Part shown: piece after piece, positions 25,455 to 38,232 of the stretch
How the letters are laid out: the number at the start of each line of letters is the position of its first letter
How positions within the stretch are numbered: position 1 is the first letter of the stretch
Assembly: GCA_021810505.1 (NCBI GenBank)
Contig: JAJZIR010000001.1
Coordinates: 186,001 to 250,000, forward strand
Reading direction: 5' to 3'
Length of the DNA stretch: 64,000 nucleotides
From: a bacterium
GTDB lineage: Bacteria > Deinococcota > Deinococci > Deinococcales > Deinococcaceae
Position numbers and translations under genes: made by a program
The notes under the pieces: generated by a model
The model's database searches: none
What the model was told of the DNA's origin: nothing
Seen by the model: the letters and a program-made list of their open reading frames with translations, nothing else

Positions 25455-26792
25455 ATGACTGGAAACCCTAGCGATCGCTCCGCCCTCTCCGGAGAGAGTA
25501 GCCCTGAGCTGTTTGCTGACAGCTTCCCTCTATCTGGATTTCCGGCCTTTGCCTGGGCCGAGCGCCCACCGCACTTGCCAGCACAAGCCTGGACCACCGA
25601 CACCACCCACCGGGATGGGCAGCAGGGGGGCCTTCCCTTGAGTACCTCCCAGGGGCTCCAGGTCTACCAGGCGATCTGCCGCTTCACCGCCGCGAGCGGC
25701 GCGGTAAGGCAGTGCGAGTTTTTCGTGTACCACCCAACCGACCGGTCCATGTTAGAGGCTGCGCTGGAATGCTACGCCTCCGGTGCACCGGTGGAACCGA
25801 CCACCTGGATTCGGGCCAGCCGCGAGGACGCGGCCTTGGTCGGTCACCTGGGAGTACGGGAGACCGGCATGCTGGCCAGCGCCAGCGATTACCACACCTT
25901 TTATAAATTTCGCCCGAGCGGCCGCGCAGCGGCGGCCCAAAAGTACCTGGCTGCGACCGAGGCGGTTCTAGATTGCGGCCTGCGTCCCCGGTTGCACCTG
26001 GAGGACGCCACCAGGGCTCCGGCCGAATTCTTATTTCCTTTCGTGGAGGCGGTCTTGGCGCTGGCTTCCAGGTACGGGCCAGCTCAGCGGCCCAGGTTCC
26101 GGGTCTGCGACACGCTGGGTGTGGGCCTGCCCTACCCGGGAGTAGCTTGGCCGCGCAGCGTTCCGCGATTGATCGGCGGCCTGCTGGACCTGGGCCTGCA
26201 GCCAGAAGATCTGGAGTTTCACCCCCACAACGACTTGCACTTAGCGGTGGCTAATAGCTTGGCGGCGGTGATGGCCGGCTGCGCTTGCGTCAACGGCACC
26301 GTTTTCGGCAAAGGGGAGCGTTCCGGTAACGTCCCGATCGAAGGGGTATTGGTGCACCTGATCGGGATGGGTTACTTTCCTTCGTCTTCGGCTCCCGACT
26401 TCCGCAGCCTGAACGACCTGGCGGATCTCTATGCGCGTTGGGGGCAGGGGCTCGCTGCCAAGTTCCCCCTGTACGGCCGGGATGCCCACAGGACCCGAGC
26501 CGGTATCCACGCCGACGGCCTAGCCAAATTTTGGCCGATGTACGCGCCCTTCGATGTCCCAGCTCTGCTGGGCCGGCCCCTGGAGGTGAGCCTGACCAAG
26601 GAGAGCGGCTTGGCCGGGCTGGCGCTGCTCATCCGCCAGCACACCGGTGCGGACTTGGAGAAGACCGACCCGTTCCTGGTCCAGCTACACGCCCAGTTGG
26701 AGGCGGAGTTCGCTGCTGGTCGCCAGGGAGCGGTCGAGTGGGAGGAACTCCGCGACCGCGTCCTGGCACACCTGGGTGCGGTCAGGTCCTAA
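25455..26792 (+). CDS. DRE-TIM metallolyase resembling Re-citrate synthase
   Basis: A 445-residue member of the isopropylmalate/homocitrate synthase superfamily. The HMGL-like barrel shows WTTDTTHRDGQQ (about 46-57; DRE-type Asp and catalytic Arg), CEFFVYHPTDR, TSWIRAS-like WIRASREDAALVG, HLEDATRAPAEFLFPFVE, RVCDTLGVGLPYPG, and the metal ligands in EFHPHNDLHLAV (about 255). This wording follows the branch that includes Re-citrate synthase of Clostridium kluyveri, not LeuA or NifV, and the LeuA regulatory domain is missing. Probable product: citrate. Its divergent partner is a Si-type citrate synthase with a DNA-binding domain, which supports a citrate role. Specific activity is inferred. Confidence 0.72.
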   Translation: MTGNPSDRSALSGESSPELFADSFPLSGFPAFAWAERPPHLPAQAWTTDTTHRDGQQGGLPLSTSQGLQVYQAICRFTAASGAVRQCEFFVYHPTDRSMLEAALECYASGAPVEPTTWIRASREDAALVGHLGVRETGMLASASDYHTFYKFRPSGRAAAAQKYLAATEAVLDCGLRPRLHLEDATRAPAEFLFPFVEAVLALASRYGPAQRPRFRVCDTLGVGLPYPGVAWPRSVPRLIGGLLDLGLQPEDLEFHPHNDLHLAVANSLAAVMAGCACVNGTVFGKGERSGNVPIEGVLVHLIGMGYFPSSSAPDFRSLNDLADLYARWGQGLAAKFPLYGRDAHRTRAGIHADGLAKFWPMYAPFDVPALLGRPLEVSLTKESGLAGLALLIRQHTGADLEKTDPFLVQLHAQLEAEFAAGRQGAVEWEELRDRVLAHLGAVRS

Positions 26793-27586
26793 GCGGCTTG
26801 GGGTAGATCGATTCCCAGCTCTCCTGGGTGGACCGTCCCGGCGCTGAGCAGCTCGTGCCCGTTCTCGGTGACCAAGACGGTGTGCTCGAACTGCGCGGAC
26901 AACGAGCGGTCCCGAGTCACGACCGTCCAGCCGTCCTTAAGGAGCTGGGTTTCCGGCCTGCCGGCGTTGATCATGGGTTCGACGGTGAAGACCATCCCCG
27001 GTACCATTCTGGGTCCAGAACCCGCCCGGCCCACGTGGGGGACATCGGCTCCCTCTTCGTGGAGCTGCCGGCCCAAGCCGTGGCCCAAGTATTCGGCCAC
27101 CACCCCGTATCCTGCCGGTTCAGCCAGGCCTTGGATGGCTGCCCCGATATCGCCGATGTGCCCGCCGGGCTTCACGGCGGCTAGGCCGACCAACAGGCTG
27201 TTCCAGGCGACTTTGAGCAAGCGCTTGGCTTTAGGGGAGACTTCTCCCACCGGGTAGGTGACACAGGCGTCGCCGTAGACGCCTTCCAGCCGGACGCCGA
27301 TATCGATCCCCACGATGTCGCCGGAGCTGAGCCGCTTGCGGCTGGGGATGCCGTGACAGATCCCCTCGTTGACTGCGACGCAGATGGTTTTCGGGAAACC
27401 GCGGTATCCCACATAGGCCGGATCAGCCCCCTGTTCGCGGATGAAGGCTTCGGCGGCGGCGTCCAGGTCTAATAGGCTGACACCGGGCCGGATGAGTGGC
27501 TGGATGGTCCGGAAGGTATGGGCGACTAGCTGGCCAGCCCGGCGCAGCGCGGCGATCTCGTCGGCGGATTTCGGTGCGAACGCCAT
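26789..27586 (-). CDS. map: Methionine aminopeptidase, type I
   Basis: A 265-residue enzyme that removes N-terminal methionine from nascent proteins. The pita-bread fold signatures are complete: CHGIPS (His near 79), the metal ligands Asp in DIGVRLEGVYGDACVTY, His in YLGHGLGRQLHEEG, Glu in VFTVEPM and Glu in QFEHTVLVTENG. The ATG at 27586 stands 6 nt after TAGGAT, indicating a leaderless transcript. Convergent with the Re-citrate synthase-like gene with a 4 bp overlap. It follows ispG on the same strand. Confidence 0.94.
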   Translation of the reverse strand: MAFAPKSADEIAALRRAGQLVAHTFRTIQPLIRPGVSLLDLDAAAEAFIREQGADPAYVGYRGFPKTICVAVNEGICHGIPSRKRLSSGDIVGIDIGVRLEGVYGDACVTYPVGEVSPKAKRLLKVAWNSLLVGLAAVKPGGHIGDIGAAIQGLAEPAGYGVVAEYLGHGLGRQLHEEGADVPHVGRAGSGPRMVPGMVFTVEPMINAGRPETQLLKDGWTVVTRDRSLSAQFEHTVLVTENGHELLSAGTVHPGELGIDLPQAA

Positions 27587-27592
27587 GGGGGC

Positions 27593-27598
27593 ATCCTA
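27593..27598 (-). promoter_or_regulatory. Leaderless -10 box of map
   Basis: TAGGAT on the minus strand, 6 nt before the map ATG. Between it and ispG lies a short inverted repeat CCAGGGG-TC-CCCCTGG (27602-27617) that could be a weak ispG terminator, though it lacks a T-run. Confidence 0.55.
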
Positions 27599-27622
27599 AC
27601 ACCAGGGGTCCCCCTGGGTTCT

Positions 27623-28828
27623 CTAGCCCGGATAGTGCTCTGCGACATAGCGCTCTAGCAACTCCTCGAAGCTCTGCACCAACGCGGGCCCCTGCAGGGT
27701 GGTGAGCAGCTTCCCGTCCTGGTAGACCGGGGCCCGCGGAGACTCTCCGGTCCCGGGGAGTGAGATCCCGATGTGCGCCTGCTTGGACTCGCCCGGTCCG
27801 TTTACTACGCAACCCATCACTGCCACCTGGAGCTGCTCGACGCCGGGGTGATCGCGCCGCCACTCCGGCATCCGTGCCGATAGGTACGCGGTGATCTCCT
27901 TGGCCAATTCCTGGAACATGGTCGAGGTGGTTCGCCCGCAGCCCGGACAGGCGGTGACCTGAGGGGTGAACTGGCGCAACCCCAGCGATTGCAGGATCTG
28001 TTGCGCTACCTCGACTTCTCGCCGCCTGGGGCTGCCCGGTTCCGGGGTGATGGAGACCCGGATGGTGTCGCCAATTCCTTCGCAGAGCAGCGGGGCCAGA
28101 GCGACGCTGCTGGCCACGATGCCCTTATCCCCCATTCCGGCTTCGGTCAGGCCTAGGTGGAGCGGGTAGTCGCAGCTAGCTGCCAGCTGCCGGTAGACCG
28201 CATGGAGTTCGGGTACGCTGGAGACCTTGGTGGAGAGCAGGATCTTGTCGTGGGGGAGACCGGCGGCTTCAGCAGCTTCAGCGCTCTCCAGAGCCGAGGT
28301 CACCAGCGCGTCGATCAGCACTTCGCCCGCCGCCTTGGGAGATCTCCTCTGAGCATTGGCATCCATCAGTCGGGTGAGGACGGCGGAATCCAGGCTGCCC
28401 CAGTTCACCCCGATACGGACCGGTTTTCCCTGATCGATCGCCACTTCGATCATAGTTTGGAAATTCTTCTGGTGCTGGCTGCCAGCGCCCACGTTGCCCG
28501 GGTTGATCCGGTACTTGGCTAAGGCCGAGGCGGCTTCGGGAGCCTGCCGGAGCAACTGGTGCCCGTTGTAGTGGAAGTCGCCGACCAGGGGAACATCCAG
28601 ACCTAGGTCGTCCAGCCTTTGCCGGATCTCGGGGATGGCCCGGGCTGCTGCCAGGGTATTGACGGTCACGCGGACCAGCTCGCTGCCGGCACGGGCTAGC
28701 TGCGCCGCCTGCAGGGCAGTAGCCTCGGCATCGGCTGTGTCGGTGTTGGTCATCGACTGGACCACGACTGGGTGGGAGCTGCCGATCTGCACGTTTCCGA
28801 CAGTGACAGTGGGGGTTTTGCGCCGCAT
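27623..28828 (-). CDS. ispG: 4-hydroxy-3-methylbut-2-en-1-yl diphosphate synthase (flavodoxin/ferredoxin)
   Basis: A 401-residue [4Fe-4S] enzyme of the non-mevalonate isoprenoid pathway (MEcPP to HMBPP). N-terminal TIM barrel: [51 protein letters not shown]. The C-terminal cluster domain has [10 protein letters not shown] (two Cys near 297), then [11 protein letters not shown] (third Cys and the conserved Asn-Gly-Pro-Gly-Glu) near 335. ATG with TAGAGT 6 nt upstream, so leaderless. The neighbour map is on the same strand but with its own promoter. Confidence 0.94.
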   Translation of the reverse strand: MRRKTPTVTVGNVQIGSSHPVVVQSMTNTDTADAEATALQAAQLARAGSELVRVTVNTLAAARAIPEIRQRLDDLGLDVPLVGDFHYNGHQLLRQAPEAASALAKYRINPGNVGAGSQHQKNFQTMIEVAIDQGKPVRIGVNWGSLDSAVLTRLMDANAQRRSPKAAGEVLIDALVTSALESAEAAEAAGLPHDKILLSTKVSSVPELHAVYRQLAASCDYPLHLGLTEAGMGDKGIVASSVALAPLLCEGIGDTIRVSITPEPGSPRRREVEVAQQILQSLGLRQFTPQVTACPGCGRTTSTMFQELAKEITAYLSARMPEWRRDHPGVEQLQVAVMGCVVNGPGESKQAHIGISLPGTGESPRAPVYQDGKLLTTLQGPALVQSFEELLERYVAEHYPG

Positions 28829-28834
28829 GCTGCT

Positions 28835-28840
28835 ACTCTA
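28835..28840 (-). promoter_or_regulatory. Leaderless -10 box of ispG
   Basis: TAGAGT on the minus strand, ending 6 nt before the ispG ATG; there is no ribosome site. Confidence 0.6.
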
Positions 28841-28912
28841 GACTGGCCGGTTGCGGTGCACTGTGGCCAGTCCCCCGGCCCGGAGTTCGCCGCCCCCCCC
28901 AGCTTGACGCGT

Positions 28913-28948
28913 TAGAATGGTGAAGGGCAGGCGTGCTCTGACAGCACG
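28913..28948 (+). promoter_or_regulatory. Candidate nuo operon promoter region
   Basis: TAGAAT (28913-28918) is the best -10 box between ispG and nuoA; a TTGACG lies too close upstream to act as its -35. A small hairpin, CGTGCT-CTGAC-AGCACG (28932-28948), follows in what would be the leader. The arrangement is suggestive only. Confidence 0.3.
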
Positions 28949-28988
28949 TGAAAACTTGCACGACGTGTGACCGGAGAGGAGGCCGCAG

Positions 28989-29329
28989 ATTCAATACCAG
29001 AACTTGCTGATCATGTTGGTGGTGGCCGGTGCGATCGGGCTGTTGGCCTTGATCGTCGGCTCCTTGCTCGGGCCCAAGAAGGGGAGCCGGACCAAGCTGA
29101 TGCCCTACGAGTCCGGAAACGACCCTTCCGGTACGGCCAGGGAGCGCTTTCCGGTCCACTTCTACATCGTGGCCATGCTGTTCATCGTCTTCGACATCGA
29201 GACGGCTTTCTTCTATCCTCTGGCGGTGGCGTTCAAGCAGTTTGGAGCCTTCGCTTTCTGGGAGGCCCTGGTCTTCGTGATTCTGGTCTTGATCGGCTAC
29301 TTCTATGTCCTCAAGAGGGGGGTGCTCGA

Positions 29330-29339
<10 letters not shown>
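28989..29339 (+). CDS. nuoA: NADH-quinone oxidoreductase subunit A (probable ATT start)
   Basis: A 116-residue, three-helix membrane subunit of complex I. The core [21 protein letters not shown] and [28 protein letters not shown] is nearly that of Thermus Nqo7. The frame opens after a stop at 28968; the only possible starts are ATT 28989, six nt after a strong GGAGAGGAGG site, or TTG 29004, 21 nt from it. ATT gives (M)QYQNLLIML, which lines up with the IQEYVGTLIY of Thermus. First gene of the nuoA-N operon; its stop overlaps nuoB. Confidence 0.9.
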
Positions 29340-29865
<526 letters not shown>

Positions 29866-29869
<4 letters not shown>

Positions 29870-30425
29870 GGTTAGAGGAGCTGGGGGTCCGCTGTCCGGG
29901 CCTGCTGCCAGCGGTGCAGCTGGAGGCGGGCGCTCTGCTGGCAGCTGCGCAGCGCCTGCGCGCCGAGGGCTACCTGCTGCTGGACATCGTGGGCGTCGAT
30001 TACCTGCACTACCCAGAAGCGCAGCCGGAACGCTTCTGCGCGATCTACAACTTCTATCAGGTCGACCAGGCTGAGCGGATCTTCCTGCGGATTCCCCTGG
30101 CGGACGGCGCCGCGGTGCCCTCGCTGGCTGGGCTTTGGCGCTCCGCCATGTACCTGGAGCGCGAGGTTTTCGACCTGTTCGGGATCGCCTTCGAAGGGCA
30201 TCCCGATCTGCGCAAGATCTTGACCCCTGACGACTTGGAGGGGTACCCCCTGCGCAAGGACTTCCCCTTGGGAGAGACGCCGACCCTGTTCAACGAGGGG
30301 CGCTTTCTGGATCCGGCGGCTTTCCGGGCTGGCCTGAGCGGTTCTCAAGCTGGCCTGACCGGCTGGAAGGGGGGAGACCGCAAGGGTGTCGGGGCCCCGG
30401 CTCCTCAGGGTCTGAGGAGGCCGTC

Positions 30426-30429
<4 letters not shown>
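29866..30429 (+). CDS. nuoC: NADH-quinone oxidoreductase subunit C
   Basis: A 187-residue peripheral-arm subunit (30 kDa family). Signatures: [37 protein letters not shown] and the strongly conserved [21 protein letters not shown] place the start at the GTG overlapping the nuoB stop; a GTG four codons earlier sits too close to the ribosome site. The C-terminal tail ([19 protein letters not shown]) is divergent. Not fused to nuoD, unlike in enterobacteria. Confidence 0.93.
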
Positions 30430-31631
<1,202 letters not shown>

Positions 31632-31656
31632 CCGTTCCGACTTTGTGGAGGAGAGT

Positions 31657-32250
31657 TTGAGATACTTTGACGATAAGCCTGAGCTGGTCGCGGCTATCCT
31701 GGCTAAGTACCCTCCCCAGGGCCGGCGCAGCTCCTTGATGCCGCTGCTGCGCGAGGTTCAGACTGCCCTGCACTACGTCCCCGCCGAACAGATCGAGGAG
31801 ATCGCCGAGATCGTCGGCGTCACCGCTACCGAAGTCCGTGCGGTGATGAGCTTCTACTCGACCTACTCCACCGTCCCGCAGGGCAAATACCACCTGCAAG
31901 TGTGCGCGACGCTTTCCTGCGCTCTGGCTGGCAGCGATGAGCTCTGGGACGACCTGTGCGAGACCTTGGGGATCTCGCCCGGGGAGGTGACGCCGGACGG
32001 ACTGTTCAGCGTCCAGAAGGTCGAGTGTCTGGGGAGTTGTGGCACTGCGCCGCTGGTCCAGGTCGGTGAGCTGGGCTACCACGAGCGGCTCAGCCGCCAG
32101 GACCTCCATGCTTTGCTGGACGCCCTGCGCCGGGGAGAGTACCCCGGTCCCCATAGCCCCCTGCCGGTTTTCGTGCACTCTGGGCAGCAGGAAGACGCGG
32201 CAGGGGCTCGGCATGGGGCCGAGCTGAAGCCGCTCGGGGAGAACCTGTGA
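31657..32250 (+). CDS. nuoE: NADH-quinone oxidoreductase subunit E
   Basis: A 197-residue [2Fe-2S] (N1a) subunit of the NADH-oxidising module. Ligands: CATLSC (about 84-89) and CLGSC (about 125-129). The TTG start follows a GTGGAGGAG site and gives (M)RYFDDKPEL, matching Thermus Nqo2 (MGFFDDK); the GTG four codons earlier is within the ribosome site itself. The C-terminus (residues 165-197) is a non-conserved tail. Overlaps nuoF by 4 bp. Confidence 0.94.
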   Translation: MRYFDDKPELVAAILAKYPPQGRRSSLMPLLREVQTALHYVPAEQIEEIAEIVGVTATEVRAVMSFYSTYSTVPQGKYHLQVCATLSCALAGSDELWDDLCETLGISPGEVTPDGLFSVQKVECLGSCGTAPLVQVGELGYHERLSRQDLHALLDALRRGEYPGPHSPLPVFVHSGQQEDAAGARHGAELKPLGENL

Positions 32251-33586
32251 CCGCGACCGCTCCCAGGCCGATCACCAGCGGATTGGATCCCCGCTTCGCC
32301 CTCTCTCTGTACGCCCATGTGGGCGAGCAGGGCAGCTGGACCCTAGAGTCCTACCGGGCTAGGGGTGGGTACCAGGCGGCCCGCCGGGCATTGTCCATGG
32401 ATCCTGACCGGATCATCGACGAGGTCAAAGCTTCGGGGCTGCGCGGCCGCGGTGGGGCCGGGTTCGCTACCGGCCTCAAGTGGTCGTTCATGCCCCTTAA
32501 GGACGGCCGCCAGCACTACCTGCTCTGCAACGCCGATGAGTCCGAGCCCGGCAGCTTCAAAGACCGCTACCTGATGTCGGAGGATCCCCACCAGCTGATT
32601 GAGGGGATGCTGATCGCCGGCTACGCCATGCGGGCGACGGTCGGTTACATCTACATCCGCGGCGAGTACATTTTGGCTGCCGAGCGCCTGGAGGGCGCCA
32701 TCTCGGAGGCTAGGGCGGCCGGAATCCTCGGATCCAAGGTTTTGGGGAGCGACTTCGACTTCCAACTCCAGGTACATCGCGGCGCTGGCGCCTACATCTG
32801 CGGCGAGGAGACCGCCTTGATGAACTCGCTGGAGGGCCTGCGGGCCAACCCCCGCCTGAAACCCCCCTTCCCGGCGGCCGCCGGACTTTACGGCTTGCCT
32901 ACGACCATCAACAACGTCGAGACCCTCTGTGCGGTGACCCATATCCTGCGCTACGGTGCGTCTTGGCATGCCCAGATGGGTAGCGGCAAGAGCTTGGGCA
33001 GCAAGCTGTACCAGATTTCCGGTCCAGTGCACCGTCCAGGGGTTTACGAGCTGCCCATGGGGACGACCTTCGCTGAGCTGATCGAGGACTGGGCGGGCGG
33101 CCCCACCGAGCCGATCAAGGCCATCATCCCCGGCGGTTCCAGTTGCCCGATGCTGCCCTATCAGCAGGATATCCTCGACTTGCCGATGGACTACGAGGCG
33201 GTCGCCGCCAAGGGCAGTATGCTCGGTACCGGCGGGGTCATCCTGATCCCTCAGAACTACTGTATCGTCAACGCGACCTGGAACCTGGTCCGCTTTTACG
33301 CCCACGAGTCTTGCGGGAAGTGCACCCCCTGCCGCGAGGGCATTGCGGGTTGGATGGTACATGTCTACGAGAAGCTGGTCCGCGGTCAGGGCCGGCCAGA
33401 GGACGTCGACCTGATCCTGGATATGTCCGACAATATCGCTGGGAAATCCTTTTGCGCCCTGGCGGACGCTTGTTTGGGACCGGTGCAGAGCTCCATCGCC
33501 CTGTTCCGAGAGGAGTATGACCATCTGGCCAGCACCGGCCAACCGCTGTATCCCAGGCAGAGCCGCTGGCTCGGTGGAGGTGCCCG

Positions 33587-33590
<4 letters not shown>
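32247..33590 (+). CDS. nuoF: NADH-quinone oxidoreductase subunit F (NADH- and FMN-binding)
   Basis: A 447-residue subunit that oxidises NADH through FMN. FMN/NADH site: [19 protein letters not shown] (about 64-82) and [33 protein letters not shown]; the N3 [4Fe-4S] ligands are [12 protein letters not shown] (about 352) and the later Cys in [10 protein letters not shown] (about 397). GTG start overlapping nuoE. The wording follows Thermus Nqo1 closely. Confidence 0.96.
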
Positions 33591-35709
<2,119 letters not shown>

Positions 35710-35713
<4 letters not shown>

Positions 35714-36840
35714 CTGCCGCCCACTTCTGGATCACCCTGCTCAAGGCGGTTCTGGTCGCTCTGGCTCTGCTGACCACCTTCGCCTACATGACCTTAGTGG
35801 AGCGCCGTTTGCTGGCCAGGATGCAGATCCGCAGGGGTCCGAACCGAGTGGGCCCCCTGGGTCTACTCCAGCCGCTGGCCGACGCGATCAAGAGCGTCTT
35901 TAAGGAAGACGTCTTGGCTACCAACCGCGACCGCGTGGTCTTCTTCCTGGCTCCTCTAATCTCCATCACCACCGCCCTCACCGTCTTCGGCGCTATCCCA
36001 GCTGGGCGGCCTGGTGGCTTCTTCGGAGCCAACCCTTGGGTCTTCAACCTGGACATCGGGGTGATCTTCATCCTGGCCTTCACCAGCCTGGGGGTCTACG
36101 GGATCTTTCTAGCAGGCTGGGCTTCTGGCTCCAAATACTCGCTGCTGGGCGGCTTGCGCTCCTCGGCGCAGGTGATCAGCTACGAGCTGGGCCAGGGCCT
36201 CTCCATCTTGGGGCTGCTGATCCTGGTGGGCAGCGCTAACCTGCGCAGCATCGTGCACTGGCAGTACCACCACGGCTGGTTGATCGCCTTTCAGCTGATC
36301 GGCTTCGCCTGCTTTTTGATCAGCAGCTTCGCCGAGACCAACCGCACCCCCTTCGACCTGCCCGAGGCGGAGCAGGAGCTGGTAGCTGGTTACCTGACCG
36401 AGTACAGCTCGCTCAAGTGGGCGCTGTTCCAGATGTCCGAGTACGTCAACATGATCACCGCTTCCGCCCTGATCTCTACGCTCTTTCTCGGCGGCTACCG
36501 GGGCCCGGCTTTTCTCGACGCCGTCGTACCGGGTATCAGCGGCTGGCCTTACCTCTGGCTGCTGCTCAAGATCGCCTTGTTCCTGTTCCTGTTCATCTGG
36601 GTCAGGGCGACTTTTCCCAGGCTGCGCTACGATCAGCTGATGCGCTTCGGCTGGAAAGTGCTCTTTCCGGTGGCACTGCTGAACGCGTTGCTCACCGCCG
36701 CTTTCGTCGGCCTGTTGCCGGGCCTTTCGCCCTGGATTCTCGGCCTGGTATCGCTGCTCATCCTCATTGCCCTGCTGGCGCTGGGAGACCGCTTGCTCGC
36801 CGGCAATAGGAAGCTGGCCCGCGGCTCCGCTGGGGACTAG
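35710..36840 (+). CDS. nuoH: NADH-quinone oxidoreductase subunit H
   Basis: A 376-residue membrane subunit at the junction with the peripheral arm; eight membrane helices expected. Seen are [21 protein letters not shown] (about 29-49), [36 protein letters not shown] (about 136-159), and [22 protein letters not shown] (about 208-229), the quinone-tunnel and E-channel segments. Overlaps nuoG by 4 bp; nuoI follows after 9 bp. Confidence 0.95.
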
Positions 36841-36849
36841 GAGGACACC

Positions 36850-37380
36850 ATGGGAGTACTCGATCTAGCCAAGGGCATGGGGGTGACGCTGGGCAAGCTG
36901 TTCAGCAAGCCGCTCACCGTGTCCTATCCCGAGAGCCGGGTGCAGCTCAAGCCCCGCTTCCGCGGCCGGCACGTGCTGACCCGCCATCCGGATACCGGCT
37001 TGGAAAAGTGTATCGGCTGCTCGCTCTGCGCCGCAGCCTGCCCGTCTTACGCCATCTACGTGGAGGCGGCTGAGAACGACCCGGCGCACCCAGTCTCGCC
37101 CGGAGAGCGCTACGCTAAGGTCTACGAGATCAACATGCTGCGCTGTATCTTCTGTGGCCTCTGTGAGGAGGCTTGTCCTACCGGGGCTATCATCTTGGGC
37201 AACGAGTTCGAGATGGCCGACTACCGCTACGGCGATTTCGTCTACGGCAAAGAGGACATGCTGGTGGGCCAGTACGGCTCTAGGCCTCAGCGCCGGGAGG
37301 CCGAGCGGCAGGGGACGCCGGTGCGGCTGGGTCTCTCGGTGCAGCCCAGGGAGGAGTTGGAAGGGGTGCGCTACCCGTGA
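36850..37380 (+). CDS. nuoI: NADH-quinone oxidoreductase subunit I
   Basis: A 176-residue ferredoxin-like subunit with two [4Fe-4S] clusters (N6a, N6b): [13 protein letters not shown] (about 55-67) and [16 protein letters not shown] (about 98-113). Between them lies [27 protein letters not shown] as in Thermus Nqo9. ATG behind AGGAGGACACC. The Arg-rich C-terminus ([11 protein letters not shown]) is an extension. Overlaps nuoJ by 4 bp. Confidence 0.95.
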   Translation: MGVLDLAKGMGVTLGKLFSKPLTVSYPESRVQLKPRFRGRHVLTRHPDTGLEKCIGCSLCAAACPSYAIYVEAAENDPAHPVSPGERYAKVYEINMLRCIFCGLCEEACPTGAIILGNEFEMADYRYGDFVYGKEDMLVGQYGSRPQRREAERQGTPVRLGLSVQPREELEGVRYP

Positions 37381-37931
37381 TCCTGTTCCTGATCCTCGCG
37401 CTGCTCTCCCTGGTCGGCGGGGTCTTGACCATCGCCGCGTCCAACGCCATCCACGCCGTTCTGGGCTTGGTAGGGACGCTGATCAGCCTGGCCATGCTCT
37501 ACGTCACCTTGGACGCCCACTTCCTGGCCGCCGTCCAGGTGATCGTCTACGCCGGTGCGGTGATGGTGTTGTTCTTGTTCGTGGTGATGCTGCTCAACGC
37601 CGCCAGGCCGGTGTCCAGCCGCGACCCCATCCCCTACGTCCGGGAGCTGGCGGTGATCTTCGGCGTCCTCCTGGCCGGATCGCTGCTGCTGGTCCTGAAC
37701 GGCTACGCGCCGCCCCGCTCGCTGGCCAACGCCGCGTCCGATCTGGCCGGAGGTGCCCCTGGTCCGGTCGGTGCGGTCCTGCTCAGCAAGTTCTTGCTGC
37801 CCTTTGAGGCGGTCTCGCTGCTGCTGCTGGTGGCGGTGATCGGCTCGGTCGCGTTGGTGCTACGCCCTCAGGTCCAAGAAGATCCCGCTCCGGAACCCGC
37901 AGCACAGCCGGGCCGCGGAGAGACCGCGTGA
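37377..37931 (+). CDS. nuoJ: NADH-quinone oxidoreductase subunit J
   Basis: A 184-residue membrane subunit with about five helices. It has the family pattern [53 protein letters not shown] (about 22-75; given here as a description of the region), including the pi-bulge helix with Tyr-Ala-Gly-Ala-Val-Met. A proline-rich cytoplasmic tail closes it. GTG start overlapping nuoI. Confidence 0.9.
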   Translation: MILFLILALLSLVGGVLTIAASNAIHAVLGLVGTLISLAMLYVTLDAHFLAAVQVIVYAGAVMVLFLFVVMLLNAARPVSSRDPIPYVRELAVIFGVLLAGSLLLVLNGYAPPRSLANAASDLAGGAPGPVGAVLLSKFLLPFEAVSLLLLVAVIGSVALVLRPQVQEDPAPEPAAQPGRGETA

Positions 37932-38230
37932 TCCCCACTTCGGACTACTTGCTGCTCTCCGGGCTGCTGTTCACCCTAGGGATTGTCGGGGTGTTGATCC
38001 GGCGCACCGCCGTGCTGGTGTTCCTCTCGGTCGAGCTGATGCTGAACGCGGCCAATTTGGCCATGGTCGCCTTCGCTAGGGCTTGGGGGCAGCTGCAGGC
38101 CCAGAGCGCTGTCTTCATCGTAATGACCCTGGCGGCAGCGGAGGTCGCCATCGGCTTGGCCATCCTCATCGCAATCTTCCGGAAGCGGGTCTCCACCGAG
38201 GTGGATCCGCTCTCGGAGATGAAAGGTTAG
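37928..38230 (+). CDS. nuoK: NADH-quinone oxidoreductase subunit K
   Basis: A 100-residue subunit, normal length, with three helices. The two essential membrane glutamates are recognisable: VFLSVELMLNAANLAMVAF (about 33-51) and MTLAAAEVAIGLAILIAIF (about 64-82). GTG start overlapping nuoJ. Part of the proton-translocating E-channel. Confidence 0.95.
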   Translation: MIPTSDYLLLSGLLFTLGIVGVLIRRTAVLVFLSVELMLNAANLAMVAFARAWGQLQAQSAVFIVMTLAAAEVAIGLAILIAIFRKRVSTEVDPLSEMKG

Positions 38231-38232
38231 CC

